Assembly (NCBI RefSeq): GCF_900186865.1
Contig: NZ_LT906480.1
Coordinates: 1,072,001 to 1,136,000 of the forward strand
DNA: 64,000 nt
Direction: 5' to 3'
From: Stenotrophomonas maltophilia
GTDB taxonomy: Bacteria > Pseudomonadota > Gammaproteobacteria > Xanthomonadales > Xanthomonadaceae
Part shown: positions 26,496 to 35,556 of the stretch, piece after piece
How positions within the stretch are numbered: the first letter of the stretch is position 1
How the letters are laid out: every line of letters begins with the position of its first letter
The notes under the pieces: model-generated
Seen by the model: the letters and a program-made list of their open reading frames with translations, nothing else
Databases searched by the model: none
What the model was told of the DNA's origin: nothing
Made by a program: the position numbers and the translations under genes

Positions 26496-28943
26496 TCAGT
26501 TCCTGTCTGCAAGGCCACCACGGGCGGCAACCGCGTTGCGACGCTGCAGCTCGTCGGCGGTGCGGCGCGCCACCGCTTCGCTGGATTCGCCTGGCTGCTG
26601 GTGGATGGTGATGTGGTTGGTCTGCTGCTGCTGCACCGTGGTGGCGCTGCGCGGGGTGGGCGAAGGCATGTCCGGCGCACGGCGTCCCTGCGCGCCGCTC
26701 AGCTCGGCCATGCGGCGGTTCAGGCCATCGTTGTCGTTGGTGCCGACCGCGTACGCCACGCGCGCCATGTCGCCGATGCCACCACCGCCGCGCGCCTTCA
26801 TGCCGCTGTAGATGTTGGCGGCGCCCACTGCGGTCTGCAGCCCGCCCTCGGCGACCTCCAGCGCTTTGTCGTTGGCAGCCCCTACGCCACCACCAAGCTT
26901 GTCCATGAACCAGCCGACGCCTTCGATGACTGGCTTGAGCTTTTCCAGGATGCGGTCGAACGCTGCGGTCGCCTTCTGGCTGATCGACTCCCAGATGTTG
27001 CCAAGGGTTTCGTTGATGAAGCCGGCGACGGTGCCGAGCATCTCGCCCAGCCACACCACCGCCCCCACCACGCCGCCGATGACCTGGATCACCAGCCGGA
27101 AGTTGGTCAGCAGCGTCTCACCCACCAGCGAGCCGATCTGGGCGACGCGTGACAATTCATTGCCGGTGTACTGCGCCGGTTCCAGCATCTTCGACAGCCA
27201 GTCCCAGGCCTGGCCGATCAGCCCGCTCATGACTTCCCAGGCGGGGCGCAGTGGTTCAACCGCGCGCATCAGTTCACCCATCGCTGCGGTGCCTGCACCG
27301 CTCAGGCCTTCCCAGACGCCGCCCAGGAATGCCTTGATCGGTTCCCAGTACTTGCGCACCAGCAGGGCGCCGGCGGTGATGGCGGCGACGGCAACGGCGA
27401 TGGGCCCACCGCCGATGGCACCAATGGCAGTTGCGACGATGCGGAAACCCGATGCCAGGCGCATGGCCATCGGCCCAAAGCGCCCCAGCTGTGCCAGCAG
27501 GCTGCCGCCACGGAACAGCTGGATGGCCTTCTGCACGCCCAGGATCGGGCCCTGCAGGAAGGTCCAGGCATAGCGAGCGCCGAGTACCGCCGCGCGCATG
27601 CCCAGCATGCCGACCACGATCTGCGTGGTGTTGGCGATCAGCTTCGGGTTTTCCTGCACGAACGAGGTAACCCCGTTCAACAGCTCGGTCAGCTTGACCG
27701 CGGCCTCGCCCACCGCGGGCAGCAGCGCCGCACCGAACGCCTTGGACAGGTTGTCCACGGCGATCTTGGCGCCTTCGATCTTCTGCGGATCGGTCTGCAT
27801 CGCGTCGGCATAGGCCGCATCGGTGGTACCCGCCGATCCATTCAAGGCCTTGTCGCGGACACGGATGTAGGTGTCCCAGTTCTCGATCATGCGCTGGACG
27901 AAGTTCTTCGCCTGTGCATCGCTGAACAGGGTGCCGATCTTCTTCTGGTCGCCCGCAGTCGCCTGGATGATCCCCTGCATCGCAGCATCGAAGGGATTGC
28001 CGCCGCTGGTCTGTGCGTCGCCGATGATCTTGCGCAGATCCAGGTTCAGGCTCTTCTTGGCCTTCTCCTGAATGTCCGGCGAGAGCACCTCGGACATGAA
28101 ACTCTTCATGTTGCTGGCGGCCTTGTCGGCGCCACCTGCCGAGTCCAGCGTGGCTTCCAGTGCCGCACCCAGCGTAGCCGCCGCCGATGTGCCCTGCAGC
28201 TTCATCGCCTCGAACGAGGAACCCAGCACCGGCAGCACCTGGGCCATGTCCTTCAGGCCCAGGCTGCCCTGCTGGCTGTTCACCACCAGCACGTCCAGCG
28301 CGTTCTGCATGCGCGAGGGATCGATATCGAACGACTGCTGCAGGGCGGCCGCAGCTTGGGCCACATCATCGATGCTGGCACCGGTGACGGTGGTGGTCCG
28401 CCCGACAGCACCGAGGCTGGCCTGGGCCGACTGTGCGTCCATGCCGGCCGCGACCATCAGCTTGATCGACCGCTGCAGATCGTCGGCGCCCTGGTTGGTT
28501 GCACGCGATTGCTGCAGGATCGCCTGGCCGAGCGCACTCACCTGCGCGCGGCTGAGGTTGGCTGCCACGCCGATCTGCTGGTTCTGGCGGGCGAAGCCGG
28601 AGGCGTTCTCGACCGGCTGGGCCAGTGCGGTGACGGCGGTGCCGAGTGTGCCGCGCGCTGCCTTGAACGAGGCGCCGAGTTTCTCGCGCTTCCCCAGGTT
28701 GGCGGTGCGCTTGGCTTCGACACGCTCCAGCGCTTCCTGTGAGGCGCGCAGCGCATCGGCCTGCGCGCGCATGCGGGTGTATGCGGTGCCCGACTTCTTC
28801 ATCGCGGCGAGCTTGAGCTCCAGCTTGCCGGCTTCATCGCCGAGGCGCTTCACGCCATCATTGGCGAAGGACAATGCGTCCTTCAGCGACTTGGACACCT
28901 CACCGCCGATCGTGATCGTTGTCGTTTGAACGTTACTGGCCAT
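26496..28943 (-). CDS. T: Tail tape measure protein (P2 gpT-like)
   Basis: 815 residues. The N-terminal 120 residues are coiled-coil like; residues about 130-330 form the PhageMin_Tail region (GADDLQRSIKLMVAAGMDAQ), followed by several hydrophobic helices about residues 430-560 (ALLPAVGEAAVKLTELL, GGPIAVAVAAITAGALLV) and a Gln/Thr-rich end. It sets the length of the contractile tail. At about 1.5 angstrom per residue the ruler is near 120 nm. It follows the E/E' pair as in P2. Confidence 0.92.
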   Translation of the reverse strand: MASNVQTTTITIGGEVSKSLKDALSFANDGVKRLGDEAGKLELKLAAMKKSGTAYTRMRAQADALRASQEALERVEAKRTANLGKREKLGASFKAARGTLGTAVTALAQPVENASGFARQNQQIGVAANLSRAQVSALGQAILQQSRATNQGADDLQRSIKLMVAAGMDAQSAQASLGAVGRTTTVTGASIDDVAQAAAALQQSFDIDPSRMQNALDVLVVNSQQGSLGLKDMAQVLPVLGSSFEAMKLQGTSAAATLGAALEATLDSAGGADKAASNMKSFMSEVLSPDIQEKAKKSLNLDLRKIIGDAQTSGGNPFDAAMQGIIQATAGDQKKIGTLFSDAQAKNFVQRMIENWDTYIRVRDKALNGSAGTTDAAYADAMQTDPQKIEGAKIAVDNLSKAFGAALLPAVGEAAVKLTELLNGVTSFVQENPKLIANTTQIVVGMLGMRAAVLGARYAWTFLQGPILGVQKAIQLFRGGSLLAQLGRFGPMAMRLASGFRIVATAIGAIGGGPIAVAVAAITAGALLVRKYWEPIKAFLGGVWEGLSGAGTAAMGELMRAVEPLRPAWEVMSGLIGQAWDWLSKMLEPAQYTGNELSRVAQIGSLVGETLLTNFRLVIQVIGGVVGAVVWLGEMLGTVAGFINETLGNIWESISQKATAAFDRILEKLKPVIEGVGWFMDKLGGGVGAANDKALEVAEGGLQTAVGAANIYSGMKARGGGGIGDMARVAYAVGTNDNDGLNRRMAELSGAQGRRAPDMPSPTPRSATTVQQQQTNHITIHQQPGESSEAVARRTADELQRRNAVAARGGLADRN

Positions 28944-29076
28944 GTACCGGCAATCCCTGAATCCACCAGATGAACTTCGACACCCGCAGTGTCATGATTT
29001 CGCGCAGGCCCCAGCCGGTATGACCGGCCAGGGCGAGCACTCCCTGCCTGATCTGTGGCAGGGTCAGGTGGTAAAA
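28933..29076 (-). CDS. E': gpE' extension reached by -1 frameshift
   Basis: This frame has no good start of its own; it is open from inside gene E and gives FYHLTLPQIRQGVLALAG... ending in WWIQGLPVHGQ, the gpE-type C-terminus of P2-like phages. It lies in the -1 frame relative to E. The overlap holds C-TTT-TTA (minus strand 29078-29072), a slippery run, just before the E stop. So E and E+E' are probably made as tail assembly chaperones, as in P2. Confidence 0.75.
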   Translation of the reverse strand, partial: FYHLTLPQIRQGVLALAGHTGWGLREIMTLRVSKFIWWIQGLPVHGQ

Positions 29077-29354
29077 AGCGCGACGCCTGCCTGCAGTCGT
29101 GCGTAGTCGCGCAACGGCATCTTGCGCACGTCGTCCGGCGAGATCTCGCACAGGTTGGCGATCATCCGCACCTCACGCTGGGCGTCGCTGCCCTTGTCGT
29201 CCTGGTAGCGCTCCATGTCTTCCACGGTCGGCTCGCGCATGCGCAGCACGGCAGTCTCCATGCCGTTGACCTGGCGCGGGCGGGTGAGGGTGATCTCGGC
29301 AAAGCCATCGCGCTCGATGACGGTGTCGGTGGGGGTCTTGGTCTTGCTGGACAT
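29064..29354 (-). CDS. E: P2 gpE-like tail assembly chaperone
   Basis: 96 residues. FAEITLTRPRQVNGMETAVLRMREPTVEDM and MIANLCEISPDDVRKMPLRDY match the P2 gpE family (tail assembly chaperone with a core chaperone domain). Its last codons overlap the E' frame. It lies between the tube gene and the tape measure gene, the standard position. Confidence 0.9.
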   Translation of the reverse strand: MSSKTKTPTDTVIERDGFAEITLTRPRQVNGMETAVLRMREPTVEDMERYQDDKGSDAQREVRMIANLCEISPDDVRKMPLRDYARLQAGVALFTT

Positions 29355-29392
29355 GAAGGCGTTCCTGGAATGCGATGCGGTGCGATGGATGC

Positions 29393-29411
29393 GGGGGCGC
29401 GAGGCGCCCCC
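29393..29411 (-). promoter_or_regulatory. GC-rich hairpin between tube gene and E
   Basis: An 8-bp all-GC stem GGGGGCGC/GCGCCCCC with a 3-nt loop in the 80-bp gap after the tube gene stop. No U-tract, so it is more likely an RNA-stability or partial-termination element that keeps tube and sheath expression above the downstream genes. Confidence 0.5.
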
Positions 29412-29434
29412 GGGTTCTTCGGTGCGGCGTGGGC

Positions 29435-29938
29435 TCAGATGCCCAGCGCGCCGCGGATGCCGGCCAGGACGTCGACGCCACCCTGGCGGGCGATCATGTT
29501 GACCACGTCGATCTCCTGCACGACCTGGGCGCCATGGGTCAGCTTGTAGTAGCTCAGCGCCAGGCTGACCTTGATCGTGCCTTTCTCGCCGACCTTGGTT
29601 TCACCACGGTCCAGCAGCTTCACCTTGCCGCGCATGTTGTGCACGACCTGGGTCACTTCGCCGTCGTCGCCTTCCAGCGCTTCGCGGGCGGTGAAGCCAT
29701 ACTCCTTGCTTTCGATGACGTGGAACTTGCTCATGATCTCCGCGTCGTCGGAGGCGAACTCGACATCGGCGGTCAGCTTTTCATGGCCGAGCACGATCTC
29801 GGTCGGGGCGAGCATGCCGCCGGCTTGGAAGTCCTCGGTCTTCAGCGACAGCTTGGGGGCGGTGAAGGACATCACGCTGCCGGCATAACCCTTGCCGTCG
29901 ACGTAGAAGTTGAAGTTTTTACGGATCTTGCGCGCCAT
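29435..29938 (-). CDS. FII: Major tail tube protein (P2 FII-like)
   Basis: 167 residues beginning MARKIRKNFNFYVDGKGYAG, with ADVEFASDDAEIMSKFHVIE in the middle. This is the inner tube of P2-type contractile tails. It follows the sheath gene by 2 bp. Confidence 0.94.
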   Translation of the reverse strand: MARKIRKNFNFYVDGKGYAGSVMSFTAPKLSLKTEDFQAGGMLAPTEIVLGHEKLTADVEFASDDAEIMSKFHVIESKEYGFTAREALEGDDGEVTQVVHNMRGKVKLLDRGETKVGEKGTIKVSLALSYYKLTHGAQVVQEIDVVNMIARQGGVDVLAGIRGALGI

Positions 29939-29940
29939 GC

Positions 29941-31143
29941 TTAGAAGATCTCCGAGACGTAGTTGTTGTTCATGTGCATGCGGAAGGTCAGCTGCTCACC
30001 CGGGTAGGTCGGAGTGAAGTCGAAGTCCCAGTAGAAGCGGCCCTGGGCCACGCTGTCCGCTGCGTTCAGTTCCGGGTCGATCCAGCAGTTGCCGCCGAGG
30101 ATCGCGCCCTGGGTCTTCAGGCCGCGCAGGAAGGCATTGACGCCCTCGCGCACGTCATCGACGTAGGTCTTGCTGATGCCGCGGTCGACGGCCCACAGGT
30201 GGGCGGCTTCCAGGCTGTCGGCGATGATGTCGGCGGTGCGCACCACGCACAGGAACTGCCACTTCGGATCGATGCTGGTGGTGCGGTTGCCCCACAGGCG
30301 GAAGCCCCCTTCGCGGATGACCGTGGCCACGTTGGCCTGGTTCAGCAGGTTGGCGCGGCTGGTGGCATCGGACAGGCCGAAGTCGATCGCACGCGCGGTA
30401 CCGACCACGCCGTTGAGTTCCAGGTTCGACGGCGACGCCCACCAGCCGCGCTCGTTGTCGCTGCGGGCGATGGCACCGGCCACGGCACCGGAGGCATGGC
30501 GGGTGACGATGGCATCACCGGACTGCACCAGCAGCGCGGGGTCGACCACGTAGACGCGCTTGGAGCCGGTCAGGGCGGCGGTGGACTTGGCAGCGTCGTC
30601 GTTGCTGTTCGGGCCATCCTTGATGATCACCGCACGCAGCTTGTCGGCGATGCCGAGCAGTTCCGCTACGACCGGGTTGGCCAGCACGGCCTCCGGCTTG
30701 GCCGGATCGGCCGGGTGCACATGGGTGAAGCCGGGTGCGACCAGGATGCGCGGCTTGACGCCGACGATGGACTTGGCGGCCAGCAGCGCATGCACGCCTT
30801 CGTAGGCGCCGGTCTGGGCATTCACGCCGCCCAGCACGTTGGCCAGGGTGGCGCTTTCATTGGCGCCCTTCTCGACGCGGACCACGACGACGACGGCACT
30901 GGACTGGTCGAAGATCGTGTCGAGCGCACCGGGCAGGGTGCCGGCATCGGTGCCGGTGGTCGCCGACAGCTTGGCGGCCTGCGACGGCGAGGTCACCAGT
31001 ACGGGCGTGTTGATGGGGAACGCTTCGGTGTCGGCCAGCGGTGCGGTGCCGACGATGCCGATCACGCTGCTGGAGGCGATGGCAATCGATCGGGCACCGG
31101 TATCGATGTTGACGACCTGTACGCCATGGAGAAATTCGGTCAT
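29941..31143 (-). CDS. FI: Contractile tail sheath protein (P2 FI-like)
   Basis: 400 residues from the ATG at 31143, preceded by GAGGAAG. MTEFLHGVQVVNIDTGARSI at the start and DDVREGVNAFLRGLKTQGAI, GGNCWIDPELNAA, FYWDFDFTP near the C-terminus are the typical sheath motifs. Length is close to P2 FI. The C-terminal handshake strand (FRMHMNNNYVSEIF) is present, so the sheath looks able to contract. Confidence 0.95.
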   Translation of the reverse strand: MTEFLHGVQVVNIDTGARSIAIASSSVIGIVGTAPLADTEAFPINTPVLVTSPSQAAKLSATTGTDAGTLPGALDTIFDQSSAVVVVVRVEKGANESATLANVLGGVNAQTGAYEGVHALLAAKSIVGVKPRILVAPGFTHVHPADPAKPEAVLANPVVAELLGIADKLRAVIIKDGPNSNDDAAKSTAALTGSKRVYVVDPALLVQSGDAIVTRHASGAVAGAIARSDNERGWWASPSNLELNGVVGTARAIDFGLSDATSRANLLNQANVATVIREGGFRLWGNRTTSIDPKWQFLCVVRTADIIADSLEAAHLWAVDRGISKTYVDDVREGVNAFLRGLKTQGAILGGNCWIDPELNAADSVAQGRFYWDFDFTPTYPGEQLTFRMHMNNNYVSEIF

Positions 31144-31249
31144 TCGGGGTTCTTCCTCGGTGTGGGTGTGTGCCGGCTTGTGCAGGCGACGGGGTAATGT
31201 TCGGAGAATGTGGCGGTCGCGATAATTGCAGCGGTGGCCCGCTGATCGA

Positions 31250-31909
31250 TCAGACCCAGCCGGAGGCGCTGACGCTGGCGCTGAAGGTGGAAACCTGGGC
31301 GATACCTCCGGCACGGCGCAGCGCGACGGAAATGCTGACGCTGTCCGATTCGTAGCTGGCGGACCTGGCAGGGACGCTGATCGACACGCCTGCCGACGGT
31401 CCAGCCGATGCCGGCACGAACGAGGGAGCACTGGTGCTGAAAGAGGCTTTGGCGGGCGAGGAGCCGGTGATCTGCACTTCGTACTCGGAAACGCTTGCAC
31501 CTGCCGGAAGCCACTGGCCTGACGCTGCTACCGAGCTGCCTCCATTGCCGCCACCGGCGACGCCCGTGCGGATGGCATAGGTGCCGTCGGCATACATCAG
31601 GATCGAGACGGTTGCCGACACGGAGCCGGTGGAGTTGGTCTTGGCGCCATTGCTTGCCGAGTAGCCCTTGCCATGGAATGGCAGCCTGTAGGTGGCGCTG
31701 CCGCGGGCCGCCCACAGGTTGGACACGTCCATGCCGTTGATGCGATGGCCTACGTCGGCACGCTTGCTGCCGTACTGGATGTGGGCATAGCGGCGGCTCA
31801 GGTCGGTGCCGCCGATACGGCGGCCCGAATCCTGCGCCAGTGGACCTTCAACGTACGGATCGAACAGGTCGTCAAAGTCGACACCGGAAGAGCGATATCC
31901 GCTGGGCAT
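31250..31909 (-). CDS. Unknown protein downstream of the tail fibre
   Basis: 219 residues, 1 bp after the fibre gene. The N-terminal 70 residues are charged (GVDFDDLFDPYVEG, GTDLSRRYAHIQYGSKRADVG), followed by a Ser/Ala/Gly-rich region predicted to form beta strands and ending GWV. It occupies the position where P2 has the fibre chaperone gpG, but shows no obvious similarity to it. It may be a fibre-associated structural protein or a chaperone. Not recognised beyond that. Confidence 0.6.
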   Translation of the reverse strand: MPSGYRSSGVDFDDLFDPYVEGPLAQDSGRRIGGTDLSRRYAHIQYGSKRADVGHRINGMDVSNLWAARGSATYRLPFHGKGYSASNGAKTNSTGSVSATVSILMYADGTYAIRTGVAGGGNGGSSVAASGQWLPAGASVSEYEVQITGSSPAKASFSTSAPSFVPASAGPSAGVSISVPARSASYESDSVSISVALRRAGGIAQVSTFSASVSASGWV

Positions 31910-31910
31910 G

Positions 31911-33878
31911 TCAGCGCTCCGCTTTCAGTGCGCGCACTTCAGCGGCCAGTTCCTGGATGGCCTTGGCCATCACCGGCAGCAGCTGGTCGAGCTTGACCGA
32001 TGCCACGCGCTCACCCTGGAACTCGACGCCTTCCAGGTCGACCGCTTCCGGCACCAGTTCGGCCAGCTGCTCGGCGACGAAGAACAGGCGACGGCGACCG
32101 TCGTCGTTGTACTCGGGTTTGTAGTGGCCGGCTGCAAGTTCCATCTGTTCGACAGCTGCCAGGCCATAGGGAAGTGCGCCTTCGATGTTTTTCAGCTTGC
32201 GCGAAGAGCCAGTATCGAAGCCGCCGGCCGTCCAGAGAGCCCCCGCGGCATTCAGTTGCAGTCGATCCACTTGCGCAGTGGACGACCAGATCCGGAACAC
32301 GTTGTCCGTGTTGTAGATGTGGAACTCTTGATTCGCGTTCCCACGGTCCTTGATGATGAATGCGGCATTGCCACCTGCGGAAGTGACGCCGCCGACGAAT
32401 GTGTTCTCCCGGTACTGGACATTGCTGAAGCTCGCGCGCTGCGTCGGAGTTCCTCCATTGAAGTCGTAGGAGTAAAGCGAAAGTGTGGCGTCGCTCTCCA
32501 TGGCTGTCGCCCATCGGGTCACGTTGTTGCCCCAGCCGAACCGTTGGTGCACGACCTGGGTGCTGCCTTGACCCACATACATGTTCAGCGTGCCGTTCAT
32601 GATGTCGCCGGCTTTGTTGATCTTCCCGCCGGGATCGAAGTTGCCGCTGGTCCAGATGTTCCCGCCTGCGCTGAGCGTTGCGCTATAGGCACCCTCCACA
32701 TTGCGGAAGGTGAAGGAGGAACCTGACTTGAAAATGTAGCTGTCACCGGTGCCGAAGTAGATGACACCATCGGTCAGCGTGCTGCCCCAGCCGGACAGGC
32801 GCAGCGAGTTGTTGGAGATGGAAACCGCGCCGGTGAACGTCCCGCCACTCTTGTCCATCTTCGCTTCAGGCGCGAAGTTCCCGGCATGCCACATCGGCGA
32901 GCCGTTCCAGCGCGGCGTGTCGCCATGCTTGATGGTGATTTCGCTGCTGGCACTGCGGTCCGCGCTCCATACGCGCCACAGGCTGGAATTTCCCCAGCCG
33001 CCAATGAAGGACTGTTCGGCACCGGCGGCACCGAAGCCCAGCAACGGATACGTGCCGCTGATGAACTGCTGGTCGGTGAACGTGTTGCCGCCCCTGGACG
33101 CCTTGCCATCCAGTGCCGACTGCAGCCCGGTCACATCGGCAATCACATGCTTGTGGCCCACGGTGGCGAAGTCACCGGCCAGGGCGAACTCGGAGGCGTG
33201 CTTGCCGTCCAGGGTGTCGGCGTCCAGGCCGTTGCCATGCCCGGTGTCCTTTAGCGCGGCGCTCTTCAGTTCCAGCGCAGTGCGCGCCGCCGCGGTGTTC
33301 GCCGCAGACAGCAGCGTCTTCGCCAGCGCGGTCGGGGCGCTGGCGCCGAAGCGCTTGTCGGTGTAAGCGCGCACGCCACGCGGGGTAACTGCGCGCTGGG
33401 TGTCGGTCGCATCTTCGGCTTCGGTGCTGGTGGCCAGCTCGACCACGCCGACCACCTCGGTGGTGGCCGGAGGATAGAGGAAGCCGGCATCACCGAACTG
33501 GATCTGCGTCGTGTCGATCCCGCTGAAGCGTGTGTCGGTGGCCAGCAGCAGCATCGATGCGGCCGACTTCTCCATGATCGGATCGGCCTGGCCGTAGCTG
33601 GCAAACAGGGTGCCGTCGGCCAGGTACAGGCCGAAACCGCGCAGCGTGTAGGAGGTGGCGCTGTCATCGCGGATGGTGACGTGCACGGTGTCATCGCCCA
33701 CGGCCTGGCCGCCGAAGGTGGCGACGCGCTTGATCTCGCCGGGCAGTGCGGTGAGCCCCGCCGACGGCACGAAGGCAGTCGAGGTCAGGCCGATCTGGGT
33801 GATCAGGACGGCGTTGGTGCCGGTGTTCGGCGGATTGACCAGCTTGGCGAAGCCGGCATCGGTGATTTTCAGGCGCAT
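31911..33878 (-). CDS. H: Tail fibre protein with S74-type C-terminal chaperone domain
   Basis: 655 residues. The first about 170 residues are the gpH-type baseplate-attachment domain (MRLKITDAGFAKLVNPPN, LRGFGLYLADGTLFASYGQADP). The middle has collagen-like and triple-beta repeats such as DTLDGKHASEFALAGDFATVG. The last 98 residues, from SSRKLKNIEGALPYG, resemble a peptidase S74 intramolecular chaperone: Ser558 and Lys563 sit at the spacing of the cleavage dyad, and a coiled coil ends the protein. It determines the target strain of the particle. Confidence 0.85.
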   Translation of the reverse strand: MRLKITDAGFAKLVNPPNTGTNAVLITQIGLTSTAFVPSAGLTALPGEIKRVATFGGQAVGDDTVHVTIRDDSATSYTLRGFGLYLADGTLFASYGQADPIMEKSAASMLLLATDTRFSGIDTTQIQFGDAGFLYPPATTEVVGVVELATSTEAEDATDTQRAVTPRGVRAYTDKRFGASAPTALAKTLLSAANTAAARTALELKSAALKDTGHGNGLDADTLDGKHASEFALAGDFATVGHKHVIADVTGLQSALDGKASRGGNTFTDQQFISGTYPLLGFGAAGAEQSFIGGWGNSSLWRVWSADRSASSEITIKHGDTPRWNGSPMWHAGNFAPEAKMDKSGGTFTGAVSISNNSLRLSGWGSTLTDGVIYFGTGDSYIFKSGSSFTFRNVEGAYSATLSAGGNIWTSGNFDPGGKINKAGDIMNGTLNMYVGQGSTQVVHQRFGWGNNVTRWATAMESDATLSLYSYDFNGGTPTQRASFSNVQYRENTFVGGVTSAGGNAAFIIKDRGNANQEFHIYNTDNVFRIWSSTAQVDRLQLNAAGALWTAGGFDTGSSRKLKNIEGALPYGLAAVEQMELAAGHYKPEYNDDGRRRLFFVAEQLAELVPEAVDLEGVEFQGERVASVKLDQLLPVMAKAIQELAAEVRALKAER

Positions 33879-33885
33879 GCGGGGG

Positions 33886-34665
33886 TTACTCTCCGATCAG
33901 TTGAAGGCGGCGGAAGGCCGTGGCGTGGGCGGCTGCAAGTGCGCCGACGGCGGCGTCGGCCTGCATGCCCTGGGTAAAGGTGAAGTGCGAGCGCACCGGC
34001 TTGGTCCGGGTGATTTCGCCGATGACGTCCTCCACGAACATCGCCGTGGCAGACTGGCCATCCTGGTTGGCGATGGTCATCACCGCTTCGAAGGTGTGCG
34101 GCGCGCCCCTGGGCTGCAGCTGCCACCACTCGCGGATCAGCACCGATCCACCGAAGGCGGCCACCACGTCGCGCACGCTGCCGGCGGTGCCCTTGCGGCG
34201 CTGGATGGCGATGGCCGTGCGCACCCGTGCGCGTTTCACCGCTTCGGGCCAGTAGGCCTTCCATTCGTCCACCGACAGTGCCCAGGCCAGCCAGGGCAGC
34301 AGTGCGGTCGGACAGCGGTCGGCATCCCACAGCGCGGTGATGTCCACCGGCAACGGACGTGCGACGATGGCGCGGGCAAGCGCGCGCTCGGCGTGGGTGG
34401 CGTTGGCGGGAAGCAGGTTCGCCGCCGAGGGCACCACCACCTGGGCGTCACCATCGATGACCTCGCCGGGCGCCGGTGCAGCGGCCAGGGTGACCCTGCT
34501 GCCCTCGATGACGCTGCCCTGCAACGGCTGCCGCCCCCGTGCATCGGTGCGGTACACCGCCTGCAGGCTCGCCAGCGCGCCGCCGGGGTGGCGGAAGGTG
34601 CGGTTGCGGCCATCGATCGCGCCGCGCAGGCGCGCGTTGATCAGGCGCGTGCTCGGCTCATTCAT
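33886..34665 (-). CDS. I: Baseplate protein gpI with extra N-terminal domain
   Basis: 259 residues. The gpI core starts around residue 84 (LLPANATHAERALARAI) and includes LPWLAWALSVDEWKAYWPEA near 122-141. P2 gpI begins directly with such a core, so about 80 residues at the front (IDGRNRTFRHPGGALASLQA...) are additional. It overlaps gpJ by 8 bp. Part of the baseplate wedge. Confidence 0.88.
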   Translation of the reverse strand: MNEPSTRLINARLRGAIDGRNRTFRHPGGALASLQAVYRTDARGRQPLQGSVIEGSRVTLAAAPAPGEVIDGDAQVVVPSAANLLPANATHAERALARAIVARPLPVDITALWDADRCPTALLPWLAWALSVDEWKAYWPEAVKRARVRTAIAIQRRKGTAGSVRDVVAAFGGSVLIREWWQLQPRGAPHTFEAVMTIANQDGQSATAMFVEDVIGEITRTKPVRSHFTFTQGMQADAAVGALAAAHATAFRRLQLIGE

Positions 34666-35554
34666 CGGTGCCGCCGTGGGTCAGGGTCACGCCGGTGCAG
34701 TGCGTGGCCTGGGTTCGGTCCACCACCACATCTGCAGCCGGATGGACGATCTCCACGCGCTGCACGCCCTCGGCATGCAATGCGGCGAACAACCCCGAAC
34801 GGGTGACATCGCGGCCGAGACGATGTGACTCGCTGATGTAGCGGTCCAGGCGGGTGCGCGCTTCGGCAAGCACGACCTGCGAATCCGGGCCGGCAAAGGT
34901 GAACAGCGTGGCGTCGACCAAGTAGGTGACGATCGTGGCCGGCTTCACCAGCACGTGGTCGGTCAGCGGTCGCACGTCATCGGCGCTCAGCTTCGCCTCG
35001 ACGATGTCCAGCAGCCCCTGGGTGGCGGTTCCATCCGCTTCGCGCGACAGCACCGAGACCACCACTTCGCCGGGGGCGGGACTGGTCGCACTGGCGTCGA
35101 GCACGCGCGGGTCCGCGCTCAGCGCATGGAATACATAGGCACCTTCCGGCCCCGCCACGCTGAACCCTTCCGGGCCCAGCTGGATGCGGCGGCGGAAGTC
35201 CTCATCGCTCTCATATCGCGGTGGAATGCCTTCCTGCGGCCTGCCCGGGTCGAGCACCTGGCGGGCGACGCCGAAGATCGCGGCGAGGTGGTCCAGGTCG
35301 CTGCCACCGGCATAGGCCAGCATCACGCCACACGCGGCGTCGTTGACACGCTGGCGATCAAGCAGGCGCAGGTAGGTGCAGACCTCCAGGATCTTGAAGG
35401 CCGGGTCCGACGGCAGCAGCGCGTCGAAGGTGGGATCCAGGGCCTGCAGTGCGGTCAGCGATTCATCGAACATCGCTTCGAAATCGAGCACTTCGATGAC
35501 CGCCGGTGCAGGCAGCTGGGACAGATTGACACTGGTGAACGAGCCGGATGCCAC
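34658..35554 (-). CDS. J: Baseplate protein gpJ
   Basis: 298 residues from a GTG at 35554, two bases after the gpW stop. FDALLPSDPAFKILEVCTYLRLLDRQRVNDAA and YESDEDFRRRIQLGPEGFSVAGPEGAYVFHA are the typical gpJ/Mu gp47 motifs. It forms the baseplate wedge with gpW and gpI. Confidence 0.93.
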   Translation of the reverse strand: MASGSFTSVNLSQLPAPAVIEVLDFEAMFDESLTALQALDPTFDALLPSDPAFKILEVCTYLRLLDRQRVNDAACGVMLAYAGGSDLDHLAAIFGVARQVLDPGRPQEGIPPRYESDEDFRRRIQLGPEGFSVAGPEGAYVFHALSADPRVLDASATSPAPGEVVVSVLSREADGTATQGLLDIVEAKLSADDVRPLTDHVLVKPATIVTYLVDATLFTFAGPDSQVVLAEARTRLDRYISESHRLGRDVTRSGLFAALHAEGVQRVEIVHPAADVVVDRTQATHCTGVTLTHGGTDE

Positions 35555-35556
35555 GG

